Source: Paenibacillus sp. FSL A5-0031
GTDB taxonomy: Bacteria; Bacillota; Bacilli; Paenibacillales; Paenibacillaceae
Direction: 5' to 3'
DNA: 64,000 nucleotides
Assembly (NCBI RefSeq): GCF_001956295.1
Contig: NZ_MRTD01000002.1
Location: 374,501-438,500, forward strand
Under the pieces are notes generated by a model, which was given only the letters and a program-made list of their open reading frames with translations, was not told the DNA's origin and ran no database searches. The position numbers and the translations under genes were made by a program. Positions within the stretch are counted from its first letter, which is position 1. Every line of letters begins with the position of its first letter. Shown here in pieces: positions 35,202-44,029 of this stretch.

Positions 35202-36149
35202 TTAGCGTTTAAGCACTTCACGAATTTCAGAAAAATAAGACTCTACCGCTTCAAGATGGTTGCCGAGTATTCTGCTGAATACCTCAGAGTCATACGTTTT
35301 TCCGGCATAATAGGAGGATCGGAATCTTAGCTCGCCATCCTCATCATCCAGCTCGAAGCTGCCACTTAGCAGGCCCATGTTCTCGTTCAATAACAACAAG
35401 GCAAGCTCCTGGCGCTGATGCTCAGGGACGAGCTCCGGATAGACGGAATAAACCGCACAATAATCCTGAACCTCCTCGATCCGTATGAGACCAACCCAGC
35501 TTTCGCCTTTGCTAGTAAAGATAAGCTTGTACAATTGATCGTCTATAACCTCATATTTCAGTTCATTTTCCGTTAGAAATGATGTGATATGCTCATTCAA
35601 AGCCTCATTTGCAATAGAAGGCTCCTCTGTTACTGAAATTCCTTGATCCATTTCTGCAGCCCACGCCGTTCTGAATCCCATCTTTAAGACGCCTTCACCC
35701 TTCAATGCTTCAGGCAAAACGACGCTTTGCTTTAATTCCAGCGCAAGCCAGCTCTCGGTATGATCTAAGCTCAGCAGCTTGCTCGTTGGCTCCGTACTTG
35801 AGCGCACACTATCAAATATAGCTTCTGCATCGAATCCATGCTGAGCAGCCAGCTTCGTCAAGCTTGGCCTTAGCGCGACATGAACTTCTACAGGTTGATT
35901 CTCATCCATAACCGCGCTGCTTCCTGTCCTCATGCTGGCGATCAAGTTAAACCACTCGTTCTCCATAATATCTTGATAAGTTTGGCCGCTAACCTCGATC
36001 ATCATCTGACAAGAAAGCGACTCCTCGAAGCTTTGAAAATTAATTTTTCGCAAGACAGCAGGCACAAACTCTCCCGTCAGCGTATGGAAATTTATCGGCA
36101 GCTCTGTAGTAATGCTTGTATCTCCCGTGTACTTCTGTTGTTTGGACAT
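35202..36149 (-). CDS. Protein with C-terminal YbjN/secretion-chaperone-like domain
   Basis: A 315-residue soluble protein. I do not recognise the first 190 residues, which contain NFHTLTGEFVPAVLRKINFQ and a mostly beta-rich middle part. Residues about 195-315 (LTENELKYEVIDDQLYKLIF onward, then YPELVPEHQRQELALLLLNE and the closing helix) look like the YbjN fold, which resembles type III secretion chaperones. The start at 36149 has AGGAG 11 nt upstream; TTG and GTG codons further up are alternatives. It follows the 934-residue gene by 24 bp in the same direction. A chaperone role for that protein is inference from fold resemblance and position. Confidence 0.6.
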   Translation of the reverse strand: MSKQQKYTGDTSITTELPINFHTLTGEFVPAVLRKINFQSFEESLSCQMMIEVSGQTYQDIMENEWFNLIASMRTGSSAVMDENQPVEVHVALRPSLTKLAAQHGFDAEAIFDSVRSSTEPTSKLLSLDHTESWLALELKQSVVLPEALKGEGVLKMGFRTAWAAEMDQGISVTEEPSIANEALNEHITSFLTENELKYEVIDDQLYKLIFTSKGESWVGLIRIEEVQDYCAVYSVYPELVPEHQRQELALLLLNENMGLLSGSFELDDEDGELRFRSSYYAGKTYDSEVFSRILGNHLEAVESYFSEIREVLKR

Positions 36150-36173
36150 GACTACGATCACTCCTAGCAAATG

Positions 36174-38978
36174 TTAACCTATTTCGTGCCCTGCCAATTC
36201 CCCTGAAATGGACCCCGATCCGCTCGCATCCTGCTCATATTGCAGCTTTCCAAGCCGCTTGGACTTCTCTACCGCTACATTCACGATGCCTGCTTCCACT
36301 TCGAATGACTTCGTTTGCGTAACTTCCAATGCAATTTCCCAGCCTTTGGACTTATTATCTTTATCCCACTTTTTGCTAAATCCGATACTCAAATCTAGTG
36401 AGCTTGCGAGCGCTATTTTGTTTCCTTGTTCAATCGCACTCGCGCTTGAATCACCTGTTAGCCAACCGCGAATCGTATCATTGACGGTTTCGTCGCCTTG
36501 GATTTTTGAGGCAAGGCTTTTGCCGACTGCTTCAAATTGCGGAACTACAAATAACAGATCCGTTCCGGTATCCAGAGCTGAGCCTGCACCCTTCGCCAAC
36601 ATATCCTTATCCTTTTTCACTTTACTAGTGATAATGCCAACGAGATTTTTGGCCGAGCCTGCTACAGGTGTCGCTACTTTCGATGCAATCTTGACCCATT
36701 CGCCCGCATCTTCACCGAATTGGAATGGAATAGAGCCGCTAGCTGTAATTTCGAGCGATCTCAAATTATTATTAATTACGGAACCTGCGGCTTCGAGTCC
36801 AAAACCGATGTCGTTGCCGCCCAGCTTCACCTTCGCTTCGGCGGAGGCCTCCATAACATGCACATTCATACCTCTGCGGAGGGTTGCTGCCTTTTCCTTC
36901 AGCTTCGTCAGATCCGTTGCTCCGCCAAATCCGTTAGGCGATTGTTTCTCAAGAGCTTCTTTGTCAAAGCGGCCTAAGAACTTGTAGCCAAGGGCTGCTC
37001 CCATTTCGGCTACCCCGGCATTCGCTTCAGCCTCTCCCTTAAAGGTCAAGCCAATATCAACATGATTGCCTGCTTTTTGCAGCTCTTTTTCCTCGATCAT
37101 AGCTGCCCATATTTCTGCTTCTTCGACCTCGGCCATACCGGATTTACCTCCCATACCCCAGAGATAATCCGCTGCCCTATCGGAAATGTTTCTTATTTGC
37201 CTGTACATGCCGTACGAGGTTAAATTCATGACACCGGCTGAATCCGTTCCTATGCTCTCCAGGAAGAAGCCCGCACGGAAATTGGCGTCGAAACCAAACG
37301 ACTGGAAGCCGGCACCGAATGTAATTTCAGCGGCCATCGTTAATTCTTTATCTTCCCTGCCTACCGAGCCTGCCAGTCCGAACAGAACATAGACGCCGCT
37401 AGCATGAACGGGTATTTTCAAATCAAAGCTGAACGAGCTGGAGTCGCCAATATTCGGCGCGGCTAGATCAAGCACCTTGCCTATGACGAAGAGCCCTTTG
37501 TTCAGCGTAGGAGCCTCTACTGTTTTTTTAATGGCTTTGCCGGCTATATCATCCGCCGTAACCTGTTCCTTCGTTTTCTCAGCAAGTGCGGTAAGCTGCG
37601 CAGCATCCGGCTTCGAGCCCGGCACCTTTTTGTCGCCTTTCGTAATGCTTCGAACGGCGTTTACCGCTTCGGTTTGTTTGCTCTTCAGCAGTACAATCGC
37701 TTTCTTCTCGGCACCAGCTAAAGCCGCTTCATTTACTTTTACACCCGCAGCGTTTGTACGTGCTACGCCATATGCTGAGGCTTGTGCTGCTTCTTTCAGC
37801 AGCTTCTTAATATCCCCTTCAGGCAGCACTCTTTTCGTGATATTGACTGCCTCAGTGGTCATAGCTGCATCGACAGAGCCCTTGGAGGTTGCATGTGCTT
37901 CCTTCTTCGCCATCATGCCGGTAAATTTCTTATCGAGCTGCGTTTTGCCCGATGTTAGTGCATTCGTGTCCAATTGATTGTCAATATCCGTTCTCGACTG
38001 CTCTCGCGCAGCATCTTTCATCTTCTGACGAAAAGCATTAAGCTCTTTGGATCTTCGCCAAGCGCCTCGTCCTACGCCGAGCTTCATAACGACAGCTTCT
38101 TTGATGGGTTCATACAGCTTATTCGTATAAACCGTATTAATAACAGCCGGCTGAACAAGCGTACTATCCATTTGATGCCGATTTTCCACTTCTGCCTTAC
38201 CCAAATCGCCAACGTCTACACTGCTATCGAGAAATGCTGCACTTTGCTTGACCTTGTCCACAGCATCCTTTTTAATCTGTGCAAGAGATACATTAGACAA
38301 CCGTTCAGCTTCAGCAGTTGCCTCCCTCGTCGCCTGTGCGTTCGCCGCTAACACTTGTTTAGCTAAAGGAACCTCAGGCCTTGCCTCCGTCTTGTTATAG
38401 CCTTCAATGAACTTATTCGCCAGCAGGCTCTTTTGGCTCGATGGAAGCTTGCTCACGACAGTATCACTCGCATATTTCTTCAACGTATCAGATACGATGC
38501 CTTTTGCAGCTACATGTTCTGCAGCATAAAGCTTTTCATCTGCCTTCTCATGAGCCTCTGCTACACCGTTCTGATCGATATTCGCTTCTACCGCCGTCTT
38601 GGCTTTAGCCTGCAGGCTAGCTCTTAGCGACGCCGTTTGTTTATCACTATTTAAGAACGTATGTATATGCTGACTCGTTTGCTGAATAAGCCCATCATAG
38701 AGCTGCTGTGGTTTGACAGTGACCTGCGTATCACGATCTGCTTTGAGCTCATCCTTTCGAACGTCTTTAGGTGACTTCTGAGGGGCAGTCGCAGCCCCGC
38801 CTACTAGTGCACTCGTAGACTGATTGCCTGCCGTCTGCTGCAATTGCAGGAGCTGCCCAGCATTCACAGCCGGTGATTGAGGTGATTGCTGTGGCTGCGC
38901 AGGTGCAGTGCTTTGCGTCGGAGGAGCTGGTTTTGGTTTAGCAACGGTTGGATTCGAGCTTCGTGAGAAAAAAGGCAT
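36174..38978 (-). CDS. Large protein with N-terminal eCIS-type LQxTAGN motif, function unknown
   Basis: A 934-residue protein with no signal peptide. A Pro/Gln/Ala-rich low-complexity leader (residues 8-40) runs into QLLQLQQTAGNQSTSALVGG (42-61). That motif resembles the LQRxxGNxAVxxLL element at the N-terminus of proteins associated with extracellular contractile injection systems, often with DUF4157. Residues about 80-500 are Ala/Lys-rich and strongly helical. Residues about 515-930 are rich in alternating-polarity strands with Gly (ITFGAGFQSFGFDANFRAGF, VDIGLTFKGEAEANAGVAEM, LDLSIGFSKKW). No DUF4157 HExxH peptidase motif or known toxin domain was seen. A TATAAT (39052-39047, minus) lies upstream, and GAGGTGG is 7 nt before the ATG. 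Cargo or structural role is inference. Confidence 0.6.
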   Translation of the reverse strand: MPFFSRSSNPTVAKPKPAPPTQSTAPAQPQQSPQSPAVNAGQLLQLQQTAGNQSTSALVGGAATAPQKSPKDVRKDELKADRDTQVTVKPQQLYDGLIQQTSQHIHTFLNSDKQTASLRASLQAKAKTAVEANIDQNGVAEAHEKADEKLYAAEHVAAKGIVSDTLKKYASDTVVSKLPSSQKSLLANKFIEGYNKTEARPEVPLAKQVLAANAQATREATAEAERLSNVSLAQIKKDAVDKVKQSAAFLDSSVDVGDLGKAEVENRHQMDSTLVQPAVINTVYTNKLYEPIKEAVVMKLGVGRGAWRRSKELNAFRQKMKDAAREQSRTDIDNQLDTNALTSGKTQLDKKFTGMMAKKEAHATSKGSVDAAMTTEAVNITKRVLPEGDIKKLLKEAAQASAYGVARTNAAGVKVNEAALAGAEKKAIVLLKSKQTEAVNAVRSITKGDKKVPGSKPDAAQLTALAEKTKEQVTADDIAGKAIKKTVEAPTLNKGLFVIGKVLDLAAPNIGDSSSFSFDLKIPVHASGVYVLFGLAGSVGREDKELTMAAEITFGAGFQSFGFDANFRAGFFLESIGTDSAGVMNLTSYGMYRQIRNISDRAADYLWGMGGKSGMAEVEEAEIWAAMIEEKELQKAGNHVDIGLTFKGEAEANAGVAEMGAALGYKFLGRFDKEALEKQSPNGFGGATDLTKLKEKAATLRRGMNVHVMEASAEAKVKLGGNDIGFGLEAAGSVINNNLRSLEITASGSIPFQFGEDAGEWVKIASKVATPVAGSAKNLVGIITSKVKKDKDMLAKGAGSALDTGTDLLFVVPQFEAVGKSLASKIQGDETVNDTIRGWLTGDSSASAIEQGNKIALASSLDLSIGFSKKWDKDNKSKGWEIALEVTQTKSFEVEAGIVNVAVEKSKRLGKLQYEQDASGSGSISGELAGHEIG

Positions 38979-39090
38979 GGACGGCCCACCTCTATATAGT
39001 CTTATATACTAAACGGATATGATGAAAATAAATGGAACATATTACTATTATACACTAGGGTTACTAGACTTAAAGAACTGTTTTACGCAA

Positions 39091-39134
39091 AAAAACACCA
39101 CAAGGAATGATCAAGCATCCCTTAGTGGTGTTTT
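39091..39134 (-). terminator. Terminator of the parM-like operon
   Basis: Stem AAAACACCAC (39091 onward) and GTGGTGTTTT (to 39134), extended by AAGG/CCTT pairing. On the minus strand it is followed by a run of seven T. It stands between the RHH gene and the 934-residue gene, so the latter has its own promoter. Confidence 0.8.
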
Positions 39135-39143
39135 GCATCACTC

Positions 39144-39202
39144 GGTAATACTTAGAATTACTTAGTCATATATAACCCAACTAAGTGATTCTAAATATTA
39201 CC
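39144..39202 (-). repeat. 22-bp inverted repeat after the RHH gene, sharing a core with the parM operator
   Basis: Left arm 39144-39165 begins GGTAATACTTAGAATTACTT. Right arm 39181-39202 is its reverse complement with two mismatches, around a 15-nt loop. The arms contain repeated TTAGAAT and ACTTAG units. The left arm starts with GGTAATACTT, also found at 40911-40920 upstream of the parM-like gene. It could be an RNA hairpin or a DNA-binding (centromere-like) site for the RHH protein. Confidence 0.6.
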
Positions 39203-39211
39203 ATTTTTCCA

Positions 39212-39583
39212 TTAGCTCCATGCTTCAATATCATCATCATCAATTTCTTCCTCTACAACCGGAGAAGCTTTTGGGTCAGGAATGGGAGCAGTGACTGCGG
39301 CGCTAACTTCAGCGATCGCTGCTGACAATTGTTCCTCCCCTGTTAATGGAGAACTGATTTCACTGCCTTGCTGCAGGGCCGATGAGCCTTGCAATCGACT
39401 TCTCTCCATCGGAACAAAAGCTTGTAAATTCCGAACGCCGTTTACGGCGATCTCGTTTTCAACCAAATATCGAAGAGAATCCATGAGATTCGATTGTGAA
39501 TTCAACCAAAGCATAATTAAGGGATCTTCTGATTTTTTTGTTTTCAAGCTTATATTTTCACCGGGCAGTTTTGTTTTCTTCAT
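39212..39583 (-). CDS. ParR/AlfB-like ribbon-helix-helix partner protein
   Basis: A 123-residue protein. Residues about 20-60 (DPLIMLWLNSQSNLMDSLRY and the following NEIAVNGVRNLQ helix) resemble the ribbon-helix-helix region of ParR-type adaptors found after actin-like parM genes. The tail is disordered and ends in the acidic EEEIDDDDIEAWS. In plasmid systems such proteins bind centromere repeats and cap the ParM filament through the C-terminus. The start at 39583 has an AGGTG site; an upstream GTG is three codons earlier. It lies 52 bp after the parM-like gene. Small size and weak identity make this a moderate call. Confidence 0.6.
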   Translation of the reverse strand: MKKTKLPGENISLKTKKSEDPLIMLWLNSQSNLMDSLRYLVENEIAVNGVRNLQAFVPMERSRLQGSSALQQGSEISSPLTGEEQLSAAIAEVSAAVTAPIPDPKASPVVEEEIDDDDIEAWS

Positions 39584-39635
39584 ACCTCTCACCTACCAGA
39601 ATCCGTTAGATTATACCTCAACCTGATGATCATGC

Positions 39636-40832
39636 TTATGCAGGCTGAACCGCTTTATTTTTTAATGCCTCATAGATTTTGCCACGCACAAATGCATCAA
39701 GACCCATTGCATTCAGCTGCACTGCGTACTCAGCAGGAATATAAAGCAGCTGCATCTCTCTTTCCGTACACAGCTCTTTCAGCTGTCCGTAGAGTACTGA
39801 GCGCATAAGTATGCTTCCGCCGCCGTAAACGCAAATCAGATCGATTTCATTGCGTGCCTTGGTCAGCTGTTTTTTGACATGCTGCACGATTTGTCTAACC
39901 TGGCTCTCAAGCGGTCTTCTTAATGTCTTAAGCGCACGTGCATGGTATTTATGGTTAGGATTTTTGATAACATCGCTGAAAAATTGACGCGGGCTGTCTG
40001 CCAAATGAATGAGTCGGTTAAACTCCTGCAGCGCTTCTTCAATCGCATAACCGGCGCCATGATGGCTGCCATGCACGAATTGACGCAGAAACTTATTCCC
40101 CTCCGTAATCGGATATTCCGTAGAGCCGTCTCCAATATCGACATGAAGAATGCGCTTCTCTTTGAAATAACTGCCGTTGAATTTCTTATCTACTTCGTAA
40201 GATTCGAGGAAATCCCCAAAAATTTCGCCCTCTCTCCAGCCGCCCGCCGAATCCTTCTGCAGCGTGAAAATAACCGGAGTTGCTTCTGGAACGACCTTCG
40301 CAAACGGGAATACGATTTTTACAGCTACGCGCTGCATACCCAAATGAACCGTCACATGGTGCAAGCCAGACGTAAATCTTTTCTCAAACTTAGCGGAGGT
40401 CTCATCCGTGTGCTGCGTAACCGGAAGCGCCGTTGCCATATCTACTTCCACATCGATTTGTGCAGGTATTTTTTTCTCTTCCTCATACGCCTTCTGAACA
40501 GCCATCGCCGCAATTTGGGCAAGCGTATTGATAACCGGCAAGTCCATATCGCTCTTCAGATCAATTCCGATTTGCAGATTGTCCAGCACTTCTCCGCTCT
40601 CTAAAGCGAACTTCCCGACATAGTACATCCCTGGTCTTGCTGATGGCGAATCGATGGTTACGACCAACTGATCCTGCAAATTCTTAATAAAGCTCTCTGG
40701 TGTTTGCTCTTCGCTCCATGGAAGCTCGTCCACCGTACAATTTACATTAGGCTGCTGAACCAGCTTGCCGTCAATGATAAGATCATGCTCGCTGTTTCCG
40801 TTATCGTTGCCTACAAAGAAATGATAGTTCAT
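39636..40832 (-). CDS. Chromosomal ParM/Alp-type actin-like ATPase
   Basis: A 398-residue actin-like protein. Phosphate-1 motif is VGNDNGNSEHDL (residues 7-18), phosphate-2 motif ILHVDIGDGSTEYPI, and the adenosine motif ICVYGGGSILMRS near the C-terminus. These place it in the ParM/StbA group of the actin superfamily rather than with MreB or FtsA. Such proteins form filaments that push plasmids apart. The start was moved to 40832, where AGGAGG lies 9 nt upstream; the longer ORF lacks the family N-terminus. An RHH gene follows and a 10-bp inverted repeat precedes it, as in autoregulated parMR operons. No replication or plasmid genes are near, so the cargo on a chromosome is unknown. Confidence 0.85.
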   Translation of the reverse strand: MNYHFFVGNDNGNSEHDLIIDGKLVQQPNVNCTVDELPWSEEQTPESFIKNLQDQLVVTIDSPSARPGMYYVGKFALESGEVLDNLQIGIDLKSDMDLPVINTLAQIAAMAVQKAYEEEKKIPAQIDVEVDMATALPVTQHTDETSAKFEKRFTSGLHHVTVHLGMQRVAVKIVFPFAKVVPEATPVIFTLQKDSAGGWREGEIFGDFLESYEVDKKFNGSYFKEKRILHVDIGDGSTEYPITEGNKFLRQFVHGSHHGAGYAIEEALQEFNRLIHLADSPRQFFSDVIKNPNHKYHARALKTLRRPLESQVRQIVQHVKKQLTKARNEIDLICVYGGGSILMRSVLYGQLKELCTEREMQLLYIPAEYAVQLNAMGLDAFVRGKIYEALKNKAVQPA

Positions 40833-40910
40833 AATGGCTTTCCTCCTAGAAAAGGTTTTTGGAAACTTGTACAGCTTCCAAAGATTATGTTTTTTTGTTG
40901 CAACTGTCAT

Positions 40911-40937
40911 GGTAATACTTTGCCATACAAAGTATTA
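40911..40937. promoter_or_regulatory. Inverted-repeat operator candidate upstream of the parM-like gene
   Basis: Perfect 10-bp arms TAATACTTTG (40913-40922) and CAAAGTATTA (40928-40937) around 5 nt. On the minus strand a possible -10 TAATAC lies in it, and TTGGGA 18 bp upstream could be the -35. This fits autorepression by the RHH protein. A weaker imperfect palindrome (40861-40879) follows, closer to the start codon. Confidence 0.6.
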
Positions 40938-41052
40938 GTTTACATCAAGCTATAGTCCCAATGCCCGTTAATCTTTTCTCATCTGTTTCTGTCGCAATAT
41001 GTTTGTATCGATCGGTTCTTTAACGATGCTGTCGTTTCTGCCCTTTTTCGTC

Positions 41053-41085
41053 AAAAAAAGCTAACCCGCTTCAGGCGGATTAGCT
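41053..41085 (-). terminator. greA terminator
   Basis: Stem AGCTAACCCGC (41059-41069) with GCGGATTAGCT (41075-41085), followed on the minus strand by TTTTTTT. Confidence 0.88.
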
Positions 41086-41113
41086 GTGATGAAATGATCT
41101 ATAGGATAATGAA

Positions 41114-41590
41114 TTATGCTCTGATTTCGAGAAGCTCGTATTTAATAACACCCATAGGCGCGCTTACGTTAATGATGCTGCCTACCGTCTGACCAAGCAG
41201 CTCTTTGCCTAGTGGACTCTCGTAGGAAATTTTGTTCTCCGCAACATCTGCTTCCTCTGTACCTACGATTTTGTACTCGATTTTCTCGGAAAATTCGATA
41301 TCGTTTAAAATGACGGTTAAACCGATGCTTACTTTTGATAGGTCTAAGGTCTTCGCTTCGATCACGCGAGCCTTCTTCAGCATTTTATCTAAAATAAGAA
41401 TTCTCGTTTCCATGAAGGACTGATCATTTTTGGCTGAGTGATATTCGCTGTTTTCCTTTAAGTCGCCATAACTGATCGCGAGTTTAATACGCGCAGCCAA
41501 TTCCTTGCGCTTCACATATTTAAGATCATCCAGCTCAGCTTGCAGCTGCTCTAAGCCTTCTTGCGTCAAAATTACTTCGTCTTTCGACAT
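41114..41590 (-). CDS. greA: Transcription elongation factor GreA
   Basis: A 158-residue GreA. The N-terminal antiparallel coiled coil (about 1-76) has at its tip SYGDLKENSEYHSAK, whose acidic residues reach the RNA polymerase active site. The C-terminal FKBP-like domain ends SAPMGVIKYELLEI. It rescues backtracked RNA polymerase by stimulating transcript cleavage. Length is standard. It is monocistronic, with its own terminator. Confidence 0.95.
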   Translation of the reverse strand: MSKDEVILTQEGLEQLQAELDDLKYVKRKELAARIKLAISYGDLKENSEYHSAKNDQSFMETRILILDKMLKKARVIEAKTLDLSKVSIGLTVILNDIEFSEKIEYKIVGTEEADVAENKISYESPLGKELLGQTVGSIINVSAPMGVIKYELLEIRA

Positions 41591-41687
41591 CTAAACAACT
41601 CCTATCTGCTATCTTGTTTTAATTTTACTCTATATCCCGAAAATAAGCGAAATTCCACGACCTTCTTTTTTATACCAATCGCTGTAA

Positions 41688-42524
41688 TCATTTTGAAATA
41701 TCAATAAATCCTTCGCCAAATACGTCCCGCACATCATGAATCGTAATAAACGCATTTTTATCGCATGCCTTCACAATTTTTTTCAATTGGCTCAGTTCCT
41801 GCTTGCTAATGACAATATATAAAATTTCCTGCGGTGTTTTCGTATAGTGTCCACGGCCATAAATAACAGTGACTCCTCTATCCATCACCACATTAACCTG
41901 CTCAGCTATTTTGCCTTGCTCCTTGGATATAATGGTGACCGCTTTTTTCGGATTAACCCCTTCAATGATGAAGTCCATCACCTTGGTACCGATGTATAAC
42001 ATGACGATGGTAAGCATCAGCGCCTCGGCACCGATAATGAAATAAGAGGAGAACGCGACGATTAAGTCAAAGAACAACAAGGCATAGCTAATGTTCCAGT
42101 CCAAATACTTATTCGCAATACGTGCCAAAATCGTTGTTCCTGCAGTCGTGCCTCCAACGCGGATAATGAGCCCAATTCCCGCTCCGCCAAACAAGCCGCC
42201 AAACAGCGCATTTACGATTAATTCATCGGATTGAATACTCCAGTCTGCTGTTAAATGGAGAAACAAAGAATGGAAAAGCACCGCTGCGATCGTATAAATT
42301 ACCGTCTGTCGATCCAGAAAACGGTAGCCTACAATGAGCAAGAAGGAGTTGAAAATTAAGCTCATTAACCATGGTGCCCATCCAAAAACATAATATAAAA
42401 TAATCGTTATCCCGGTAACCCCGCCTTCGCCAAACTCGTTCGGAATAACAAATAAGTTGATTGCTAATGCAAAAATAAGTGCTCCAACCATAATTGTAAT
42501 GACATCCATTATTCTCTTCTTCAT
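41688..42524 (-). CDS. YitT family membrane protein (DUF161 plus DUF2179)
   Basis: A 278-residue protein. Five or six predicted transmembrane segments in residues 1-170 contain the family glycine motif FGEGGVTGITIILYY. A soluble C-terminal DUF2179 domain (about 200-278) contains VTVIYGRGHYTKTPQEILYI. Function of the family is not established. The ATG at 42524 has AGAAGGG 9 nt upstream and an earlier ATG is too close to it. Bacilli usually carry several paralogues. Confidence 0.9.
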   Translation of the reverse strand: MKKRIMDVITIMVGALIFALAINLFVIPNEFGEGGVTGITIILYYVFGWAPWLMSLIFNSFLLIVGYRFLDRQTVIYTIAAVLFHSLFLHLTADWSIQSDELIVNALFGGLFGGAGIGLIIRVGGTTAGTTILARIANKYLDWNISYALLFFDLIVAFSSYFIIGAEALMLTIVMLYIGTKVMDFIIEGVNPKKAVTIISKEQGKIAEQVNVVMDRGVTVIYGRGHYTKTPQEILYIVISKQELSQLKKIVKACDKNAFITIHDVRDVFGEGFIDISK

Positions 42525-42616
42525 ATGCATACACCCTTCTTATCTAAAAATATATGATCGTAGTATGTCCATCTTATCCGAAATTGTAAATATTCAGAAA
42601 AAATGGCTGGATACAC

Positions 42617-42650
42617 AAATAAAAAGAACACCTCTTTTAGAAGGTGTTCT
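42617..42650 (-). terminator. rlmN-type gene terminator
   Basis: Stem AGAACACCT (42625-42633) with AGGTGTTCT (42642-42650), followed on the minus strand by TTTTTATTT. It lies 57 bp past the stop of the rlmN-type gene. Confidence 0.8.
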
Positions 42651-42707
42651 CATATTATTCACATGATTATCTTTTAAAAGCAGCAGCTGCAAAGGTATGA
42701 TACGCTT

Positions 42708-43811
42708 CTAGAGGGACGCTGCTGCTGCGCTTTCTTGTCCCAATTTCTGCTCTTTGGATTTTTTGATCTGTTTGCTCCGCAGCTGTCCGCATGCGGCATC
42801 AATATCCGTACCATGCTCAAGGCGAACGCTGCAGCTGATACCCTGTTTCTTAAGCGTATCATAGAAAGCTCGCACCGTTTCGCGATCCGTTCGTTGGTAT
42901 TGACTATGCTCATCCACTGGATTGTAGGGAATGAGGTTTACATTAGCCAGGTTACCTCTATGACCAATAAGCTGTGCTAGCTCTATTGCGTGCTCTCTTT
43001 GGTCATTAACGTCCTTCAGCAATATATATTCAAGCGTAATTCTCCGATTCGTTTTCTCCAAATAATAATCGATGGATTGCATCAATTTCGCAATGGGAAT
43101 CGCTCGGTTTATTTTCATAATTCGCGTTCTGAGCTCATCATTCGGTGCATGCAAGGAAACGGCAAGGTTAACCTGTAGATCCGAGTCAGCGAATTCCACG
43201 ATTTTGTTCGCTAAGCCGCTCGTTGATACGGTAATATGTCTAGCAGCGATCGCAAGCCCCTTCTGGCTCTTGATCACGCCGATAAAGTCCGTTAGATTCT
43301 CAAAGTTATCGAACGGCTCTCCGATGCCCATGACAACGACGTGGCTGACATGCTCGCCCTTCTGCGCCTGATCCAAATGAAGCTGAACCTTCATAATCTG
43401 CTCCACGATCTCTCCGCCCGTTAAATCACGGCTCTTTGCAAGCAGACCGCTCGCACAGAAGCTGCAGCCAATATTACAGCCCACTTGTGTCGTGACACAA
43501 ACCGATAACCCGAATTTATGCCTCATCAGTACCGTCTCTATTAAATTGCCATCATGCAGCTTGAACAAAAATTTATTCGTTCCGTCCGCTGATTCCTGCC
43601 TCGTATGCTCGGTAAGCGTTTGAATGACAAAATGCTCGGAAAGCAGCTGAATGATCTCTGGTTTCACATCCGTCATATCCTCAAAAGCCGTTATACGCTT
43701 CCGATAAAGCCAATCCCATACCTGTGATGCCCGAAACTTTGTATACTCTCGTTCCTTCAGCCATTCCGTCAGCTGATCGAACGTTAATCCATATATAGAT
43801 GCTTTAGTCAT
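42708..43811 (-). CDS. rlmN: 23S rRNA (adenine-2503-C2)-methyltransferase RlmN
   Basis: A 367-residue radical SAM methyltransferase. The 4Fe-4S motif Cys112/Cys116/Cys119 lies in GCNIGCSFC. The conserved GEP motif is in MGIGEPFDN, and the methyl-carrying second cysteine is in [13 protein letters not shown] near the C-terminus. It methylates A2503 of 23S rRNA and, in some species, A37 of tRNAs. The DIDAACGQ ending fits RlmN and the close Cfr branch shares the same core, but the overall sequence reads as RlmN. The ATG at 43811 has GAGG 7 nt upstream. A second rlmN copy may exist elsewhere; this one is monocistronic. Confidence 0.88.
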   Translation of the reverse strand: MTKASIYGLTFDQLTEWLKEREYTKFRASQVWDWLYRKRITAFEDMTDVKPEIIQLLSEHFVIQTLTEHTRQESADGTNKFLFKLHDGNLIETVLMRHKFGLSVCVTTQVGCNIGCSFCASGLLAKSRDLTGGEIVEQIMKVQLHLDQAQKGEHVSHVVVMGIGEPFDNFENLTDFIGVIKSQKGLAIAARHITVSTSGLANKIVEFADSDLQVNLAVSLHAPNDELRTRIMKINRAIPIAKLMQSIDYYLEKTNRRITLEYILLKDVNDQREHAIELAQLIGHRGNLANVNLIPYNPVDEHSQYQRTDRETVRAFYDTLKKQGISCSVRLEHGTDIDAACGQLRSKQIKKSKEQKLGQESAAAASL

Positions 43812-44029
43812 AACTAATCCTCTTTTCAAAACTGCTAAAAAGCAGCCCTATTCTAGCTAGTAGGCCGAAACAAACAATCTGCTTATTATTGTCCCAAAAT
43901 TACCTCATTAAAACAAGGGGGGAAAGCGCCCAATTATTATGTTAATGCCCCTGCCTTGGCCTATATGTTACATTTCTTTTAAAAGTACCGTCTTCCTATT
44001 TTAACATAGACCCGTTAGGAGGTGCCGAA

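Noticed and set aside
36208..36987. 259-codon plus-strand frame within the 934-residue gene
   Set aside because: Antisense to a continuous coding frame with a ribosome binding site and promoter; Ser/Pro-rich shadow composition.
39636..40832. Reading the actin-like protein as MreB or a housekeeping cell-shape gene
   Set aside because: Motifs and the following RHH gene fit the ParM/Alp group; no mreCD genes are adjacent.
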